From Pseudomonas sp. JAI120 (GTDB lineage: Bacteria > Pseudomonadota > Gammaproteobacteria > Pseudomonadales > Pseudomonadaceae): a stretch of DNA of 64,000 bases. Both the position numbers and the translations under genes were made by a program. The stretch is from positions 1 to 64,000 of the forward strand of contig NZ_JACHCZ010000007.1 in the NCBI RefSeq assembly GCF_014207255.1, read 5' to 3'. This document shows positions 10,715 to 20,649 of this stretch, piece after piece (position 1 is the first letter of the stretch; each line of letters begins with the position of its first letter). The notes under the pieces are model-generated. The model saw only the letters and a program-made list of their open reading frames with translations. It did not search any database and was not told the DNA's origin.

Positions 10715-13700
10715 TTGAAAGACCTACTGAATTTGCTGAAAAACCAGGGTCAAGTCGAAGAGTTCGACGCCATCCGCATTGGATTGGCATCGCCTGAGAT
10801 GATCCGTTCGTGGTCGTTCGGTGAAGTTAAAAAGCCGGAAACCATCAACTACCGTACGTTCAAACCTGAGCGTGACGGCCTGTTCTGCGCCAAGATCTTT
10901 GGCCCGGTAAAGGATTACGAGTGCCTGTGCGGTAAGTACAAGCGCTTGAAGCACCGTGGTGTTATCTGCGAGAAGTGTGGCGTTGAAGTTGCACTCGCCA
11001 AGGTTCGTCGTGAGCGCATGGCGCACATCGAGCTGGCTTCGCCGGTTGCCCACATCTGGTTCCTGAAATCGTTGCCGTCCCGTATCGGCTTGCTGATGGA
11101 CATGACCCTGCGTGATATCGAACGCGTTCTCTACTTCGAGAGCTATGTCGTTATCGACCCAGGCATGACCACCCTTGAAAAAGGTCAGCTGCTGAACGAC
11201 GAGCAGTACTTCGAGGCGTTGGAAGAGTTCGGTGATGATTTCGATGCCCGCATGGGTGCCGAAGCTGTCCGCGAACTGCTGCACGCTATCGACCTGGAGC
11301 ACGAGATTGGCCGTCTGCGCGAAGAAATTCCGCAAACCAACTCCGAAACCAAGATCAAGAAGCTGTCCAAGCGTCTGAAGTTGATGGAAGCCTTCCAGGG
11401 TTCCGGCAACCTGCCAGAGTGGATGGTGCTGACCGTTCTGCCGGTTCTGCCGCCAGATCTGCGTCCGCTGGTACCGTTGGATGGTGGTCGTTTCGCGACC
11501 TCCGACCTCAACGACCTGTACCGCCGTGTGATCAACCGTAACAACCGCTTGAAGCGCCTGCTCGATCTGTCCGCACCGGACATCATCGTGCGCAACGAAA
11601 AGCGTATGTTGCAGGAAGCTGTCGATGCCCTGCTCGACAACGGTCGTCGTGGCCGCGCTATTACCGGTTCCAACAAGCGTCCTCTGAAATCCTTGGCTGA
11701 CATGATCAAGGGTAAGCAAGGTCGTTTCCGTCAGAACTTGCTCGGTAAGCGTGTTGACTACTCTGGTCGTTCGGTAATTACCGTAGGCCCGACCCTGCGT
11801 CTGCACCAGTGCGGTCTGCCTAAGAAGATGGCACTTGAGCTGTTCAAGCCATTCATCTTCGGCAAGCTGGAAATGCGCGGTCTCGCGACCACCATCAAAG
11901 CGGCCAAGAAAATGGTCGAGCGCGAGCTGCCAGAGGTTTGGGACGTTCTCGCTGAAGTGATTCGCGAACACCCGGTTCTCCTCAACCGTGCACCGACCCT
12001 TCACCGTCTGGGTATCCAGGCGTTTGAACCGGTACTGATCGAAGGTAAGGCTATCCAGCTGCACCCTCTGGTCTGTGCTGCGTACAACGCCGACTTCGAC
12101 GGCGACCAAATGGCCGTGCACGTACCGCTGACACTGGAAGCCCAGTTGGAAGCGCGTGCGTTGATGATGTCGACCAACAACATTCTGTCGCCAGCCAACG
12201 GTGAGCCAATCATCGTTCCGTCGCAGGACGTTGTATTGGGTCTGTACTACATGACCCGTGAGGCGATCAACGCCAAAGGCGAAGGTCGTGTGTTCGCTGA
12301 TCTGCAGGAAGTTGACCGTGTGTTCCGTGCCGGCGAAGCCGCACTGCACGCCAAGGTCAAGGTGCGCATCAACGAAACGGTCAACGACCGTGACGGCGGC
12401 AGCGTGAGCGGCACTCGTATTGTAGACACCACCGTTGGCCGTGCGCTGTTGTACCAGGTTGTGCCAAAAGGCCTGTCGTACGACGTCGTCAACCTGCCGA
12501 TGAAGAAAAAGGCGATCTCCAAGCTGATCAACCAATGCTATCGCGTGGTTGGTCTGAAAGAGACCGTGATCTTCGCTGACCAGTTGATGTACACCGGTTT
12601 TGCCTATTCGACTATTTCCGGCGTTTCCATTGGCGTTAACGACTTCGTTATCCCTGATGAAAAAGCCCGCATCATTAGTGCTGCTACTGATGAAGTGAAA
12701 GAGATCGAAAGCCAGTACGCCTCGGGCCTGGTAACACAGGGCGAGAAGTACAACAAAGTGATCGACCTTTGGTCCAAGGCCAACGATGAAGTATCCAAGG
12801 CGATGATGGCCAACCTCTCGAAAGAGAAAGTCATCGACCGTCATGGCGTCGAAGTCGACCAGGAGTCTTTCAACTCGATGTACATGATGGCCGACTCGGG
12901 CGCACGGGGTTCTGCTGCGCAGATTCGTCAGCTCGCCGGTATGCGTGGCCTGATGGCCAAGCCGGACGGTTCCATCATTGAAACGCCGATTACTGCGAAC
13001 TTCCGTGAAGGGTTGAGCGTACTCCAGTACTTCATCTCCACTCACGGTGCTCGTAAAGGTCTGGCGGATACCGCGTTGAAAACCGCTAACTCCGGTTACC
13101 TGACTCGTCGTCTGGTAGACGTTGCGCAAGATCTGGTTGTAACCGAGATCGATTGCGGCACCGAGCACGGCTTGCTGATGACTCCGCACATTGAAGGCGG
13201 TGACGTTGTAGAGCCACTGGGTGAGCGCGTATTGGGTCGTGTTATTGCCCGTGACGTATTCAAGCCAGGTACCGAGGAAATTATCGTTCCTGCCGGCACA
13301 CTGGTTGACGAGAAGTGGGTCGAGTTCATCGAGCTCAACAGCATCGACGAAGTGATCGTTCGCTCGCCTATCAGCTGCGAAACCCGCTACGGCATTTGCG
13401 CCAAGTGCTACGGCCGTGACTTGGCTCGTGGTCACCAGGTGAACATCGGTGAAGCGGTCGGCGTTATTGCTGCCCAGTCCATCGGTGAGCCGGGTACCCA
13501 GCTGACCATGCGTACGTTCCACATTGGTGGTGCGGCAAGCCGGACCTCCGCAGCCGACAGCGTTCAGGTGAAGAATGGCGGTACTGTTCGCCTGCACAAC
13601 CTGAAGCACGTTGAGCGAGTGGATGGTCACCTGGTGGCTGTGTCCCGTTCCGGTGAGCTGGCAATCGCTGATGACTACGGTCGTGAGCGTGAGCGCTACA

Positions 13701-14914
13701 AGCTGCCGTACGGTGCTGTGATTTCGGTTAAAGAGGGTGACAAGGTCGACGCTGGCGCAATCGTGGCCAAGTGGGATCCGCACACTCACCCAATCGTTAC
13801 CGAAATGAAAGGTACCGTGACCTACGTGGGCATGGAAGAAGGCATCACGATCAAGCGTCAGACTGACGAATTGACCGGTATGACCAACATTGAAGTACTC
13901 GACGCGAAAGATCGTCCAGCTGCCGGTAAAGACATCCGTCCTGCCGTGAAGATGGTCGATGACAACGGCAAGGATCTGTTGCTGCCAGGCACTGACGTAA
14001 TCGCTCAGTACTTCCTGCCAGCCAACGCCCTGGTCGGTGTAGCGGACGGTGCGAAGATCGCGATCGGTGATGTTATCGCGCGTATCCCGCAAGAAACTTC
14101 GAAGACCCGTGACATCACCGGTGGTTTGCCGCGTGTTGCTGACTTGTTCGAAGCACGTCGTCCGAAAGAAGCGTCGATTCTGGCAGAAGTCAGCGGCACC
14201 ATCGCGTTCGGTAAAGAAACCAAGGGCAAGCGCCGTCTGGTCATTACCCCGAACGACGGTACCGATCCGTACGAAGAGCTGATTCCAAAGTGGCGTCACC
14301 TGAACGTGTTCGAAGGCGAACAGGTAAACCGCGGCGAAGTTATCTCCGACGGCCCGAGCGATCCACACGACATCCTGCGTCTGCTGGGTGTGAGTGCGCT
14401 GGCCAAGTACATCGTTAACGAGATCCAGGACGTTTACCGCCTGCAAGGCGTGAAGATCAACGATAAGCACATCGAGACCATCCTGCGTCAGATGCTGCGT
14501 AAAGTTGAGATCGCTGAATCCGGCGATTCCAGTTTCATCAAGGGCGACCAGATGGAACTGACTCACGTGCTGGTGGAAAACGAGCGTCTGGCTGGCGACG
14601 AGAAATTCGTTTCCAAGTTCACTCGCGTATTGCTGGGTATTACCAAGGCGTCGTTGTCCACTGAGTCGTTCATCTCGGCGGCCTCCTTCCAGGAGACCAC
14701 TCGCGTACTGACCGAAGCAGCGGTAACCGGCAAGCGCGATTACCTGCGCGGCCTGAAAGAGAACGTGGTCGTGGGTCGTCTGATCCCGGCTGGTACCGGT
14801 TTGGCTTACCACAGCGAGCGTAAGCGTCGCCGTGATGCTGACAAGCCGTTGCGCGTAAGCGCCAGTGAAGTGGAAGCTGCACTGACCGAAGCGCTGAACT
14901 CAAGCGGTAACTGA
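10715..14914 (+). CDS. rpoC: DNA-directed RNA polymerase subunit beta'
   Basis: The 1399-residue beta' subunit carries the catalytic magnesium site NADFDGD at 458-464, with Asp460, Asp462 and Asp464. The N-terminal zinc ribbon is CLCGKYKRLKHRGVICEKC. A second cysteine cluster is CETRYGICAKCYGRDL. The start is TTG at 10715, supported by AGGAGG at 10702-10707 with seven-base spacing and by the expected N terminus MKDLLNLLKNQG. Highly biased codon use leaves a 1.3-kb-codon open frame on the opposite strand, which is not a gene. Confidence 0.98.
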   Translation: MKDLLNLLKNQGQVEEFDAIRIGLASPEMIRSWSFGEVKKPETINYRTFKPERDGLFCAKIFGPVKDYECLCGKYKRLKHRGVICEKCGVEVALAKVRRERMAHIELASPVAHIWFLKSLPSRIGLLMDMTLRDIERVLYFESYVVIDPGMTTLEKGQLLNDEQYFEALEEFGDDFDARMGAEAVRELLHAIDLEHEIGRLREEIPQTNSETKIKKLSKRLKLMEAFQGSGNLPEWMVLTVLPVLPPDLRPLVPLDGGRFATSDLNDLYRRVINRNNRLKRLLDLSAPDIIVRNEKRMLQEAVDALLDNGRRGRAITGSNKRPLKSLADMIKGKQGRFRQNLLGKRVDYSGRSVITVGPTLRLHQCGLPKKMALELFKPFIFGKLEMRGLATTIKAAKKMVERELPEVWDVLAEVIREHPVLLNRAPTLHRLGIQAFEPVLIEGKAIQLHPLVCAAYNADFDGDQMAVHVPLTLEAQLEARALMMSTNNILSPANGEPIIVPSQDVVLGLYYMTREAINAKGEGRVFADLQEVDRVFRAGEAALHAKVKVRINETVNDRDGGSVSGTRIVDTTVGRALLYQVVPKGLSYDVVNLPMKKKAISKLINQCYRVVGLKETVIFADQLMYTGFAYSTISGVSIGVNDFVIPDEKARIISAATDEVKEIESQYASGLVTQGEKYNKVIDLWSKANDEVSKAMMANLSKEKVIDRHGVEVDQESFNSMYMMADSGARGSAAQIRQLAGMRGLMAKPDGSIIETPITANFREGLSVLQYFISTHGARKGLADTALKTANSGYLTRRLVDVAQDLVVTEIDCGTEHGLLMTPHIEGGDVVEPLGERVLGRVIARDVFKPGTEEIIVPAGTLVDEKWVEFIELNSIDEVIVRSPISCETRYGICAKCYGRDLARGHQVNIGEAVGVIAAQSIGEPGTQLTMRTFHIGGAASRTSAADSVQVKNGGTVRLHNLKHVERVDGHLVAVSRSGELAIADDYGRERERYKLPYGAVISVKEGDKVDAGAIVAKWDPHTHPIVTEMKGTVTYVGMEEGITIKRQTDELTGMTNIEVLDAKDRPAAGKDIRPAVKMVDDNGKDLLLPGTDVIAQYFLPANALVGVADGAKIAIGDVIARIPQETSKTRDITGGLPRVADLFEARRPKEASILAEVSGTIAFGKETKGKRRLVITPNDGTDPYEELIPKWRHLNVFEGEQVNRGEVISDGPSDPHDILRLLGVSALAKYIVNEIQDVYRLQGVKINDKHIETILRQMLRKVEIAESGDSSFIKGDQMELTHVLVENERLAGDEKFVSKFTRVLLGITKASLSTESFISAASFQETTRVLTEAAVTGKRDYLRGLKENVVVGRLIPAGTGLAYHSERKRRRDADKPLRVSASEVEAALTEALNSSGN

Positions 14915-15010
14915 GTTCTGCGATAGATAAGTCTGGGCCCTGGCAGCCCCATTCGTCGGATCAAGGCAATTTTGCCCGGGTTCGACGAGAGGGGAGGTCG
15001 GGGCCTTGCC

Positions 15011-15039
15011 TTGACTGGGGGCAAGATCCTCTTTAGACT
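15011..15039 (+). promoter_or_regulatory. putative promoter of the str operon
   Basis: TTGACT (15011-15016) and TAGACT (15034-15039) are spaced by 17 bases, about 90 bases before rpsL, inside the 216-base rpoC-rpsL gap. No strong terminator was found after rpoC. The rest of this gap shows only short GC-rich inverted arms. Confidence 0.6.
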
Positions 15040-15130
15040 CTTGTACCCCTAAATTTGGCGGGAATTCGTTCCTGCCATTTTGCTTTTCTTGCAAGACAAT
15101 AGCGTCGCAAGACAACAGTGGAGCTAGTAG

Positions 15131-15502
15131 ATGGCAACTATCAACCAGCTGGTACGTCAGCCGCGTAAGCGTATCGTCGAGAAATCCGACGTGCCTGCGC
15201 TGCAGAACTGCCCGCAACGTCGTGGCGTATGCACTCGTGTGTATACCACCACGCCGAAAAAACCTAACTCGGCACTGCGTAAAGTATGCCGTGTGCGCCT
15301 GACCAACGGTTTCGAGGTTTCCTCGTACATCGGTGGTGAAGGCCACAACCTGCAAGAGCACAGCGTGGTACTGATCCGCGGCGGTCGTGTAAAAGACTTG
15401 CCAGGTGTTCGTTATCACACCGTACGCGGCTCCTTGGATACTTCCGGCGTTAAAGGTCGTAACCAGGGTCGTTCGAAGTACGGTACCAAGAAGCCTAAGT
15501 AG
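15131..15502 (+). CDS. rpsL: 30S ribosomal protein S12
   Basis: S12 (123 residues) sits at the decoding centre and controls accuracy. The streptomycin-relevant lysines in TPKKPNSALRK and in GGRVKDLPGVRYH are both wild type, so the allele looks streptomycin sensitive. The Asp after the second lysine is the site methylthiolated by RimO in E. coli. It is first gene of the rpsL-rpsG-fusA-tuf operon. Confidence 0.97.
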   Translation: MATINQLVRQPRKRIVEKSDVPALQNCPQRRGVCTRVYTTTPKKPNSALRKVCRVRLTNGFEVSSYIGGEGHNLQEHSVVLIRGGRVKDLPGVRYHTVRGSLDTSGVKGRNQGRSKYGTKKPK

Positions 15503-15620
15503 TAGCGGCTTTTTGTAAAACTGAATCATCTTATTTTCTGAGTCGATAAGAGTAAGGTCGGAGGCGTCCCGAAAGGGCACCGATTCCGAGCGAACCTGAA
15601 GACCGTTTGAGGGCTTATCC

Positions 15621-16091
15621 ATGCCAAGAAGACGCGTAGCAGCCAAGCGCGAAGTGCTTGACGATCCAAAATACGGAAGCCAAATTCTGGCCAAGTTCAT
15701 GAACCACGTGATGGAAAGCGGCAAGAAAGCCGTTGCCGAGCGTATCGTTTATGGCGCGCTGGAAAAGGTTAAAGAGCGCAAGAACAGCGACCCCCTGGAA
15801 ATCTTCGAGAAAGCTCTCGACGCCATCGCTCCGCTGGTCGAAGTGAAGTCGCGCCGTGTAGGCGGTGCTACTTACCAGGTTCCGGTCGAAGTTCGTCCGT
15901 CCCGTCGTAACGCTCTGGCAATGCGCTGGTTGGTAGACTTCGCCCGTAAGCGCGGCGAGAAGTCTATGGCTCTGCGTTTGGCCGGCGAACTGTTGGACGC
16001 TGCTGAAGGTAAAGGTGCTGCTGTTAAGAAGCGTGAAGACGTGCACCGTATGGCTGAAGCTAACAAAGCTTTCTCGCACTACCGCTTCTAA
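15621..16091 (+). CDS. rpsG: 30S ribosomal protein S7
   Basis: S7 (156 residues) starts assembly of the 30S head by binding the 3' major domain of 16S rRNA and contacts tRNA at the E site. It begins [19 protein letters not shown] and ends [11 protein letters not shown], as in other gammaproteobacteria. The 118-base rpsL-rpsG spacer is where S7 exerts translational feedback in E. coli. The same is possible here, though I did not identify the site. Confidence 0.97.
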
Positions 16092-16121
16092 TCTTAGCTT
16101 CACTAATTTTGCGAGGGCTTT

Positions 16122-18227
16122 ATGGCTCGTACTACTCCGATTAGCCGCTACCGTAACATCGGTATCGTTGCTCACGTGGATGCTGGTAAAACCACCACCA
16201 CTGAGCGCGTACTGTTTTACACCGGCAAAAGTCACAAAATGGGCGAGGTGCATGACGGCGCCGCGACCACAGACTGGATGGTTCAGGAGCAGGAGCGTGG
16301 TATTACCATTACTTCTGCTGCTATTACCGCCTTCTGGAAAGGTTCCGAGAAGCAGTACAAAGATGAGCACCGCTTCAACGTTATCGATACCCCAGGCCAC
16401 GTAGACTTCACTATTGAAGTTGAGCGTTCCCTGCGCGTACTCGACGGCGCTGTCGTTGTGTTCTGCGGTACCTCGGGCGTCGAGCCTCAGTCGGAAACCG
16501 TATGGCGTCAAGCCAACAAGTACGGCGTTCCACGTCTTGTTTACGTAAACAAGATGGACCGTGCTGGTGCCAACTTCCTGCGCGTGATCGGTCAGATCAA
16601 GCAGCGTCTGGGTCATACTCCGGTGCCAATCCAATTGGCTATCGGTTCCGAAGACAACTTCCAGGGTCAGATCGATCTGGTCAACATGGAAGCGGTCTAC
16701 TGGAATGACGCTGACAAAGGTATGGTTCCTGTTCGCAAGCCTATCCCTGCAGAGTTGCAGGAACTGGCTGACGAGTGGCGCAACAACATGGTTGAGGCTG
16801 CCGCCGAAGCCAGCGAAGAGCTGATGAACAAGTACCTCGAAGGTGAAGAACTCACCAACGCGGAAATCAAGGCCGCTCTGCGTCAGCGTACTATCGCTGG
16901 TGAGATCGTCTTGGCTGTTTGCGGTTCTTCCTTCAAGAACAAGGGTGTTCCCCTGGTTCTCGACGCCGTGATCGACTACTTGCCTGCTCCAACCGACATT
17001 CCTGCTATCAAGGGTACCAACCCTGATAACGAGGAAGAAGAGATGGAGCGTCATGCCGACGACAGCGAGCCGTTTTCGGCTCTGGCGTTCAAGATCGCTA
17101 CCGACCCATTCGTGGGTACTCTGACCTTCGTCCGCGTTTACTCGGGCGTGTTGGCCTCCGGCGACGGCGTGATCAACTCGGTCAAAGGCAAGAAAGAGCG
17201 TGTGGGTCGTATGGTGCAAATGCACGCAAACGCCCGTGAAGAGATCAAGGAAGTGCGCGCTGGTGACATCGCGGCCTTGATCGGCATGAAGGACGTCACT
17301 ACTGGTGAGACTTTGTGCGACGCTGCCAAGCCCATCATCCTGGTTCGCATGGACTTCCCGGAGCCGGTTATTTCGGTTGCCGTAGAGCCTAAGACCAAGG
17401 ATGACCAGGAAAAAATGGGTATCGCTCTGGGCAAGCTTGCTCAGGAAGATCCATCTTTCCGCGTCAAAACTGATGAAGAGACTGGTCAAACGATCATCTC
17501 TGGCATGGGCGAGTTGCACCTGGACATCCTGGTTGACCGGATGCGCCGTGAGTTCAACGTCGAAGCCAACATCGGTAAGCCTCAGGTTTCCTATCGTGAG
17601 CGCATCACGAAGAACTGTGAAATCGAAGGCAAGTTCGTTCGTCAGTCCGGCGGTCGTGGTCAGTTCGGTCACTGCTGGATCCGTTTTGCCCCTGCTGACG
17701 AAGGTCAGGAAGGTCTGCAATTCGTGAACGAAGTAGTAGGTGGTGTTGTTCCTAAGGAATACATCCCTGCTATCCAGAAGGGTATCGAAGAGCAGATGAA
17801 GAACGGTGTTGTTGCCGGCTATCCGCTGATCGGCCTGAAAGCAACCGTTTTTGACGGTTCTTACCACGACGTCGACTCCAACGAGATGGCGTTTAAGGTG
17901 GCTGCTTCCATGGCAACCAAGCAACTGGCCCAGAAGGGCGGTGGTGAGTTGCTTGAGCCAATCATGGCGGTAGAAGTTGTTACACCTGAAGACTATATGG
18001 GTGATGTCATGGGCGACCTTAACCGTCGTCGCGGCATGATCTTGGGTATGGAAGACACGGTTTCCGGCAAAGTGATTCGCGCCGAGGTTCCGTTGGGTGA
18101 GATGTTCGGTTATGCGACCGACGTTCGCTCCATGTCCCAGGGTCGCGCAAGCTACTCTATGGAATTCAAAAAATACAACACAGCTCCGGCGCACATCGCT
18201 GAAACTGTATCCAAAAAACAAGGCTGA
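16122..18227 (+). CDS. fusA: elongation factor G
   Basis: EF-G (701 residues) is the GTPase that drives translocation and, with RRF, ribosome recycling. The G motifs are clear: AHVDAGKTTTTE (G1), RGITI (G3 region start), DTPGHVD and NKMDR. Domain IV contains GGRGQFGHCWI, and the C-terminal domain V holds RGMILGMED. Length is close to the E. coli protein. rpsG precedes by 30 bases and tuf follows by 30. Confidence 0.97.
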   Translation: MARTTPISRYRNIGIVAHVDAGKTTTTERVLFYTGKSHKMGEVHDGAATTDWMVQEQERGITITSAAITAFWKGSEKQYKDEHRFNVIDTPGHVDFTIEVERSLRVLDGAVVVFCGTSGVEPQSETVWRQANKYGVPRLVYVNKMDRAGANFLRVIGQIKQRLGHTPVPIQLAIGSEDNFQGQIDLVNMEAVYWNDADKGMVPVRKPIPAELQELADEWRNNMVEAAAEASEELMNKYLEGEELTNAEIKAALRQRTIAGEIVLAVCGSSFKNKGVPLVLDAVIDYLPAPTDIPAIKGTNPDNEEEEMERHADDSEPFSALAFKIATDPFVGTLTFVRVYSGVLASGDGVINSVKGKKERVGRMVQMHANAREEIKEVRAGDIAALIGMKDVTTGETLCDAAKPIILVRMDFPEPVISVAVEPKTKDDQEKMGIALGKLAQEDPSFRVKTDEETGQTIISGMGELHLDILVDRMRREFNVEANIGKPQVSYRERITKNCEIEGKFVRQSGGRGQFGHCWIRFAPADEGQEGLQFVNEVVGGVVPKEYIPAIQKGIEEQMKNGVVAGYPLIGLKATVFDGSYHDVDSNEMAFKVAASMATKQLAQKGGGELLEPIMAVEVVTPEDYMGDVMGDLNRRRGMILGMEDTVSGKVIRAEVPLGEMFGYATDVRSMSQGRASYSMEFKKYNTAPAHIAETVSKKQG

Positions 18228-18257
18228 TTCAGTCCTTTAGGCAAGGAGTTAATTGTC

Positions 18258-19451
18258 GTGGCTAAAGAAAAATTTGATCGTTCCCTACCGCACGTCAACG
18301 TTGGCACTATCGGTCACGTTGACCACGGTAAAACCACTCTGACCGCAGCTCTGACTCGCGTCTGCTCCGAGGTTTTCGGTTCTGCAGTCGTTGATTTCGA
18401 TAAAATCGACAGCGCTCCAGAAGAAAAAGCTCGTGGTATCACCATCAACACCGCGCACGTCGAGTACAACTCGAAGATCCGTCACTACGCTCACGTTGAC
18501 TGCCCAGGTCACGCTGACTATGTGAAGAACATGATCACCGGTGCTGCTCAGATGGACGGCGCGATCCTGGTTTGCTCGGCCGCTGATGGTCCGATGCCAC
18601 AAACCCGTGAGCACATCCTGCTGTCCCGTCAGGTAGGCGTTCCGTACATCGTGGTTTTCCTGAACAAGGCTGACCTGGTAGACGACGCTGAGCTGCTGGA
18701 ACTGGTTGAGATGGAAGTGCGCGATCTGCTGAGCACTTACGACTTCCCAGGTGACGACACTCCGATCATCATCGGTTCTGCTCGTATGGCGCTGGAAGGC
18801 AAAGACGATAACGAAATGGGCACCACTGCCGTTCGTAAACTGGTTGAAACTCTGGACAGCTACATCCCAGAACCAGTTCGTCTGACCGACAAGCCGTTCC
18901 TGATGCCAATCGAAGACGTATTCTCGATCTCCGGTCGTGGTACTGTTGTTACTGGTCGTATCGAGCGCGGTATCGTTCGCGTTCAAGATGCACTGGAAAT
19001 CGTTGGTCTGCGTGACACCACCAACACCGTCTGCACTGGTGTTGAAATGTTCCGCAAGCTGCTCGACGAAGGTCGTGCTGGCGAGAACTGCGGCGTTCTG
19101 CTGCGTGGTACCAAGCGTGACGACGTTGAGCGTGGCCAGGTTCTGGTTAAGCCGGGTTCGGTTAAGCCGCACACCAAGTTCACCGCAGAAGTTTACGTTC
19201 TGAGCAAGGAAGAAGGCGGTCGTCACACTCCGTTCTTCAAAGGCTACCGTCCACAGTTCTACTTCCGTACTACTGACGTGACTGGTAACTGCCAGCTGCC
19301 AGAAGGCGTTGAAATGGTAATGCCAGGCGATAACATCCAAATGGAAGTTACCCTGATCAAGACCATCGCAATGGAAGACGGTCTGCGCTTCGCTATCCGT
19401 GAAGGCGGCCGTACCGTTGGTGCTGGTGTTGTAGCTAAAATCATCGAGTAA
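18258..19451 (+). CDS. tuf: elongation factor Tu
   Basis: EF-Tu (397 residues) delivers aminoacyl-tRNA to the A site. The start is GTG at 18258. G motifs [16 protein letters not shown] and NKADL are intact. The segment before the switch I core reads [21 protein letters not shown] rather than the [20 protein letters not shown] of E. coli, and GENCGVLL replaces GENVGVLL. This divergent form is what I recall from P. fluorescens group proteins. It is the only tuf in the window, since the tRNA-linked copy at 2.8 kb is missing. A strong terminator follows. Confidence 0.97.
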   Translation: [397 protein letters not shown]

Positions 19452-19482
19452 GCGTCTCTTTTGAGATAGCTTCGATGCTTTG

Positions 19483-19513
19483 AAAAGCCCCCGCTCAGCG
19501 GGGGCTTTTTTAT
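19483..19513 (+). terminator. rho-independent terminator of the str operon
   Basis: AAAGCCCCCGC, TCA and GCGGGGGCTTT form an 11-bp stem ending in a run of Ts. It cleanly separates tuf from the S10 promoter five bases later. Confidence 0.95.
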
Positions 19514-19517
19514 TGGG

Positions 19518-19546
19518 TTGACACCTATCTAGGGCGTCTATAGAAT
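19518..19546 (+). promoter_or_regulatory. promoter of the S10 operon
   Basis: A perfect TTGACA (19518-19523), a 17-base spacer and TAGAAT (19541-19546) give a near-consensus sigma70 promoter. The start near 19553 leaves a leader of only about 55 bases before rpsJ. Confidence 0.9.
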
Positions 19547-19608
19547 TGCGCCTCCTTTTAACGGGCGTATTGCGCTCGCTGGGAATAGCAGCCGGAGTCT
19601 GAAATCCA

Positions 19609-19920
19609 ATGCAAAATCAGCAAATCCGTATCAGGTTGAAGGCTTTTGACCATCGCCTGATCGACCAATCCACCCAGGAAATCGTGGAAACCGCGAAACG
19701 TACTGGTGCTCAAGTGCGTGGTCCAATTCCACTGCCTACCCGTAAAGAGCGGTTCACCGTTCTGGTCTCCCCGCACGTCAACAAAGACGCGCGTGACCAG
19801 TACGAGATCCGTACTCATAAGCGCGTACTGGACATCGTCCAGCCAACGGATAAAACCGTTGATGCACTTATGAAGCTTGATCTGGCGGCCGGTGTGGAAG
19901 TACAGATCAGCCTCGGCTAA
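19609..19920 (+). CDS. rpsJ: 30S ribosomal protein S10 (NusE)
   Basis: S10 (103 residues) is part of the 30S head and, as NusE, joins NusB and NusG in antitermination. It begins [18 protein letters not shown] and ends [14 protein letters not shown], matching the family over full length. It opens an eleven-gene S10 operon and has its own strong promoter. Confidence 0.97.
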
Positions 19921-20001
19921 GACTTGGGTCTTAGTCGTGTAACGCTCTGAAATGGGCGGCCATAGCGGGTGAAAGCCCCGTACACTCATGAGGTTTACAA
20001 C

Positions 20002-20637
20002 ATGACTATTGGTGTAGTCGGTCGTAAATGCGGTATGACCCGTATTTTCACCGAAGAAGGTGTCTCCATTCCGGTTACGGTCATTGAGATCGAGCCGAAT
20101 CGCGTCACCCAGTTCAAAACTGAAGAAACCGATGGCTATCGTGCAGTGCAAGTCACTGTCGGCGAGCGTCGTGCTTCGCGTGTGACTGCTGCTCAAGCAG
20201 GCCACTTCGCTAAAGCAAACGTTGCAGCTGGTCGTACTGTTATGGAGTTCCGTCTTGAAGAAGGCGACTACCAGGCTGGCGATCTGATCAACGCTGAAAT
20301 CTTCGCCGCTGGTCAACTGGTTGATGTAACCGGTCAGTCCAAGGGTAAAGGCTTCCAGGGTACGATCAAGCGTTGGAATTTCCGTGGTCAAGACAACACT
20401 CACGGTAACTCCGTCTCCCACCGCGTCCCGGGCTCTATTGGCCAGTGCCAGACTCCTGGTCGTGTATTCAAGGGCAAAAAAATGTCCGGTCATATGGGCG
20501 CTGAGCGCGTGACCGTGCAGTCCCTCGAAGTAGTGCGCGTCGACGCTGAACGCAATCTGTTGTTGGTCAAGGGTGCTGTTCCTGGCGCTACTGGCGGCAA
20601 CCTGGTTGTACGTCCAGCGGCCAAGGCTCGCGGTTAA
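20002..20637 (+). CDS. rplC: 50S ribosomal protein L3
   Basis: L3 (211 residues) reaches into the peptidyl transferase centre and helps start 50S assembly. The conserved loop HRVPGSIGQCQTPGRVFKG includes the glutamine that PrmB methylates in E. coli. The frame is open to 19969, but the start MTIGVVGRKCGMTRIF at 20002 fits the family. Confidence 0.96.
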   Translation: MTIGVVGRKCGMTRIFTEEGVSIPVTVIEIEPNRVTQFKTEETDGYRAVQVTVGERRASRVTAAQAGHFAKANVAAGRTVMEFRLEEGDYQAGDLINAEIFAAGQLVDVTGQSKGKGFQGTIKRWNFRGQDNTHGNSVSHRVPGSIGQCQTPGRVFKGKKMSGHMGAERVTVQSLEVVRVDAERNLLLVKGAVPGATGGNLVVRPAAKARG

Positions 20638-20649
20638 GGGGAAGCTGAC

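Noticed and set aside
10724..14812. 1362-codon open frame opposite rpoC
   Set aside because: Its existence follows from the strong codon bias of rpoC, which avoids codons that read as stops on the other strand. No ribosome-binding site or family resemblance. Similar mirrored frames opposite rpoB (8155-10653), fusA (15615-18221), tuf (18285-19340) and secE-nusG (3052-3981) were rejected for the same reason.
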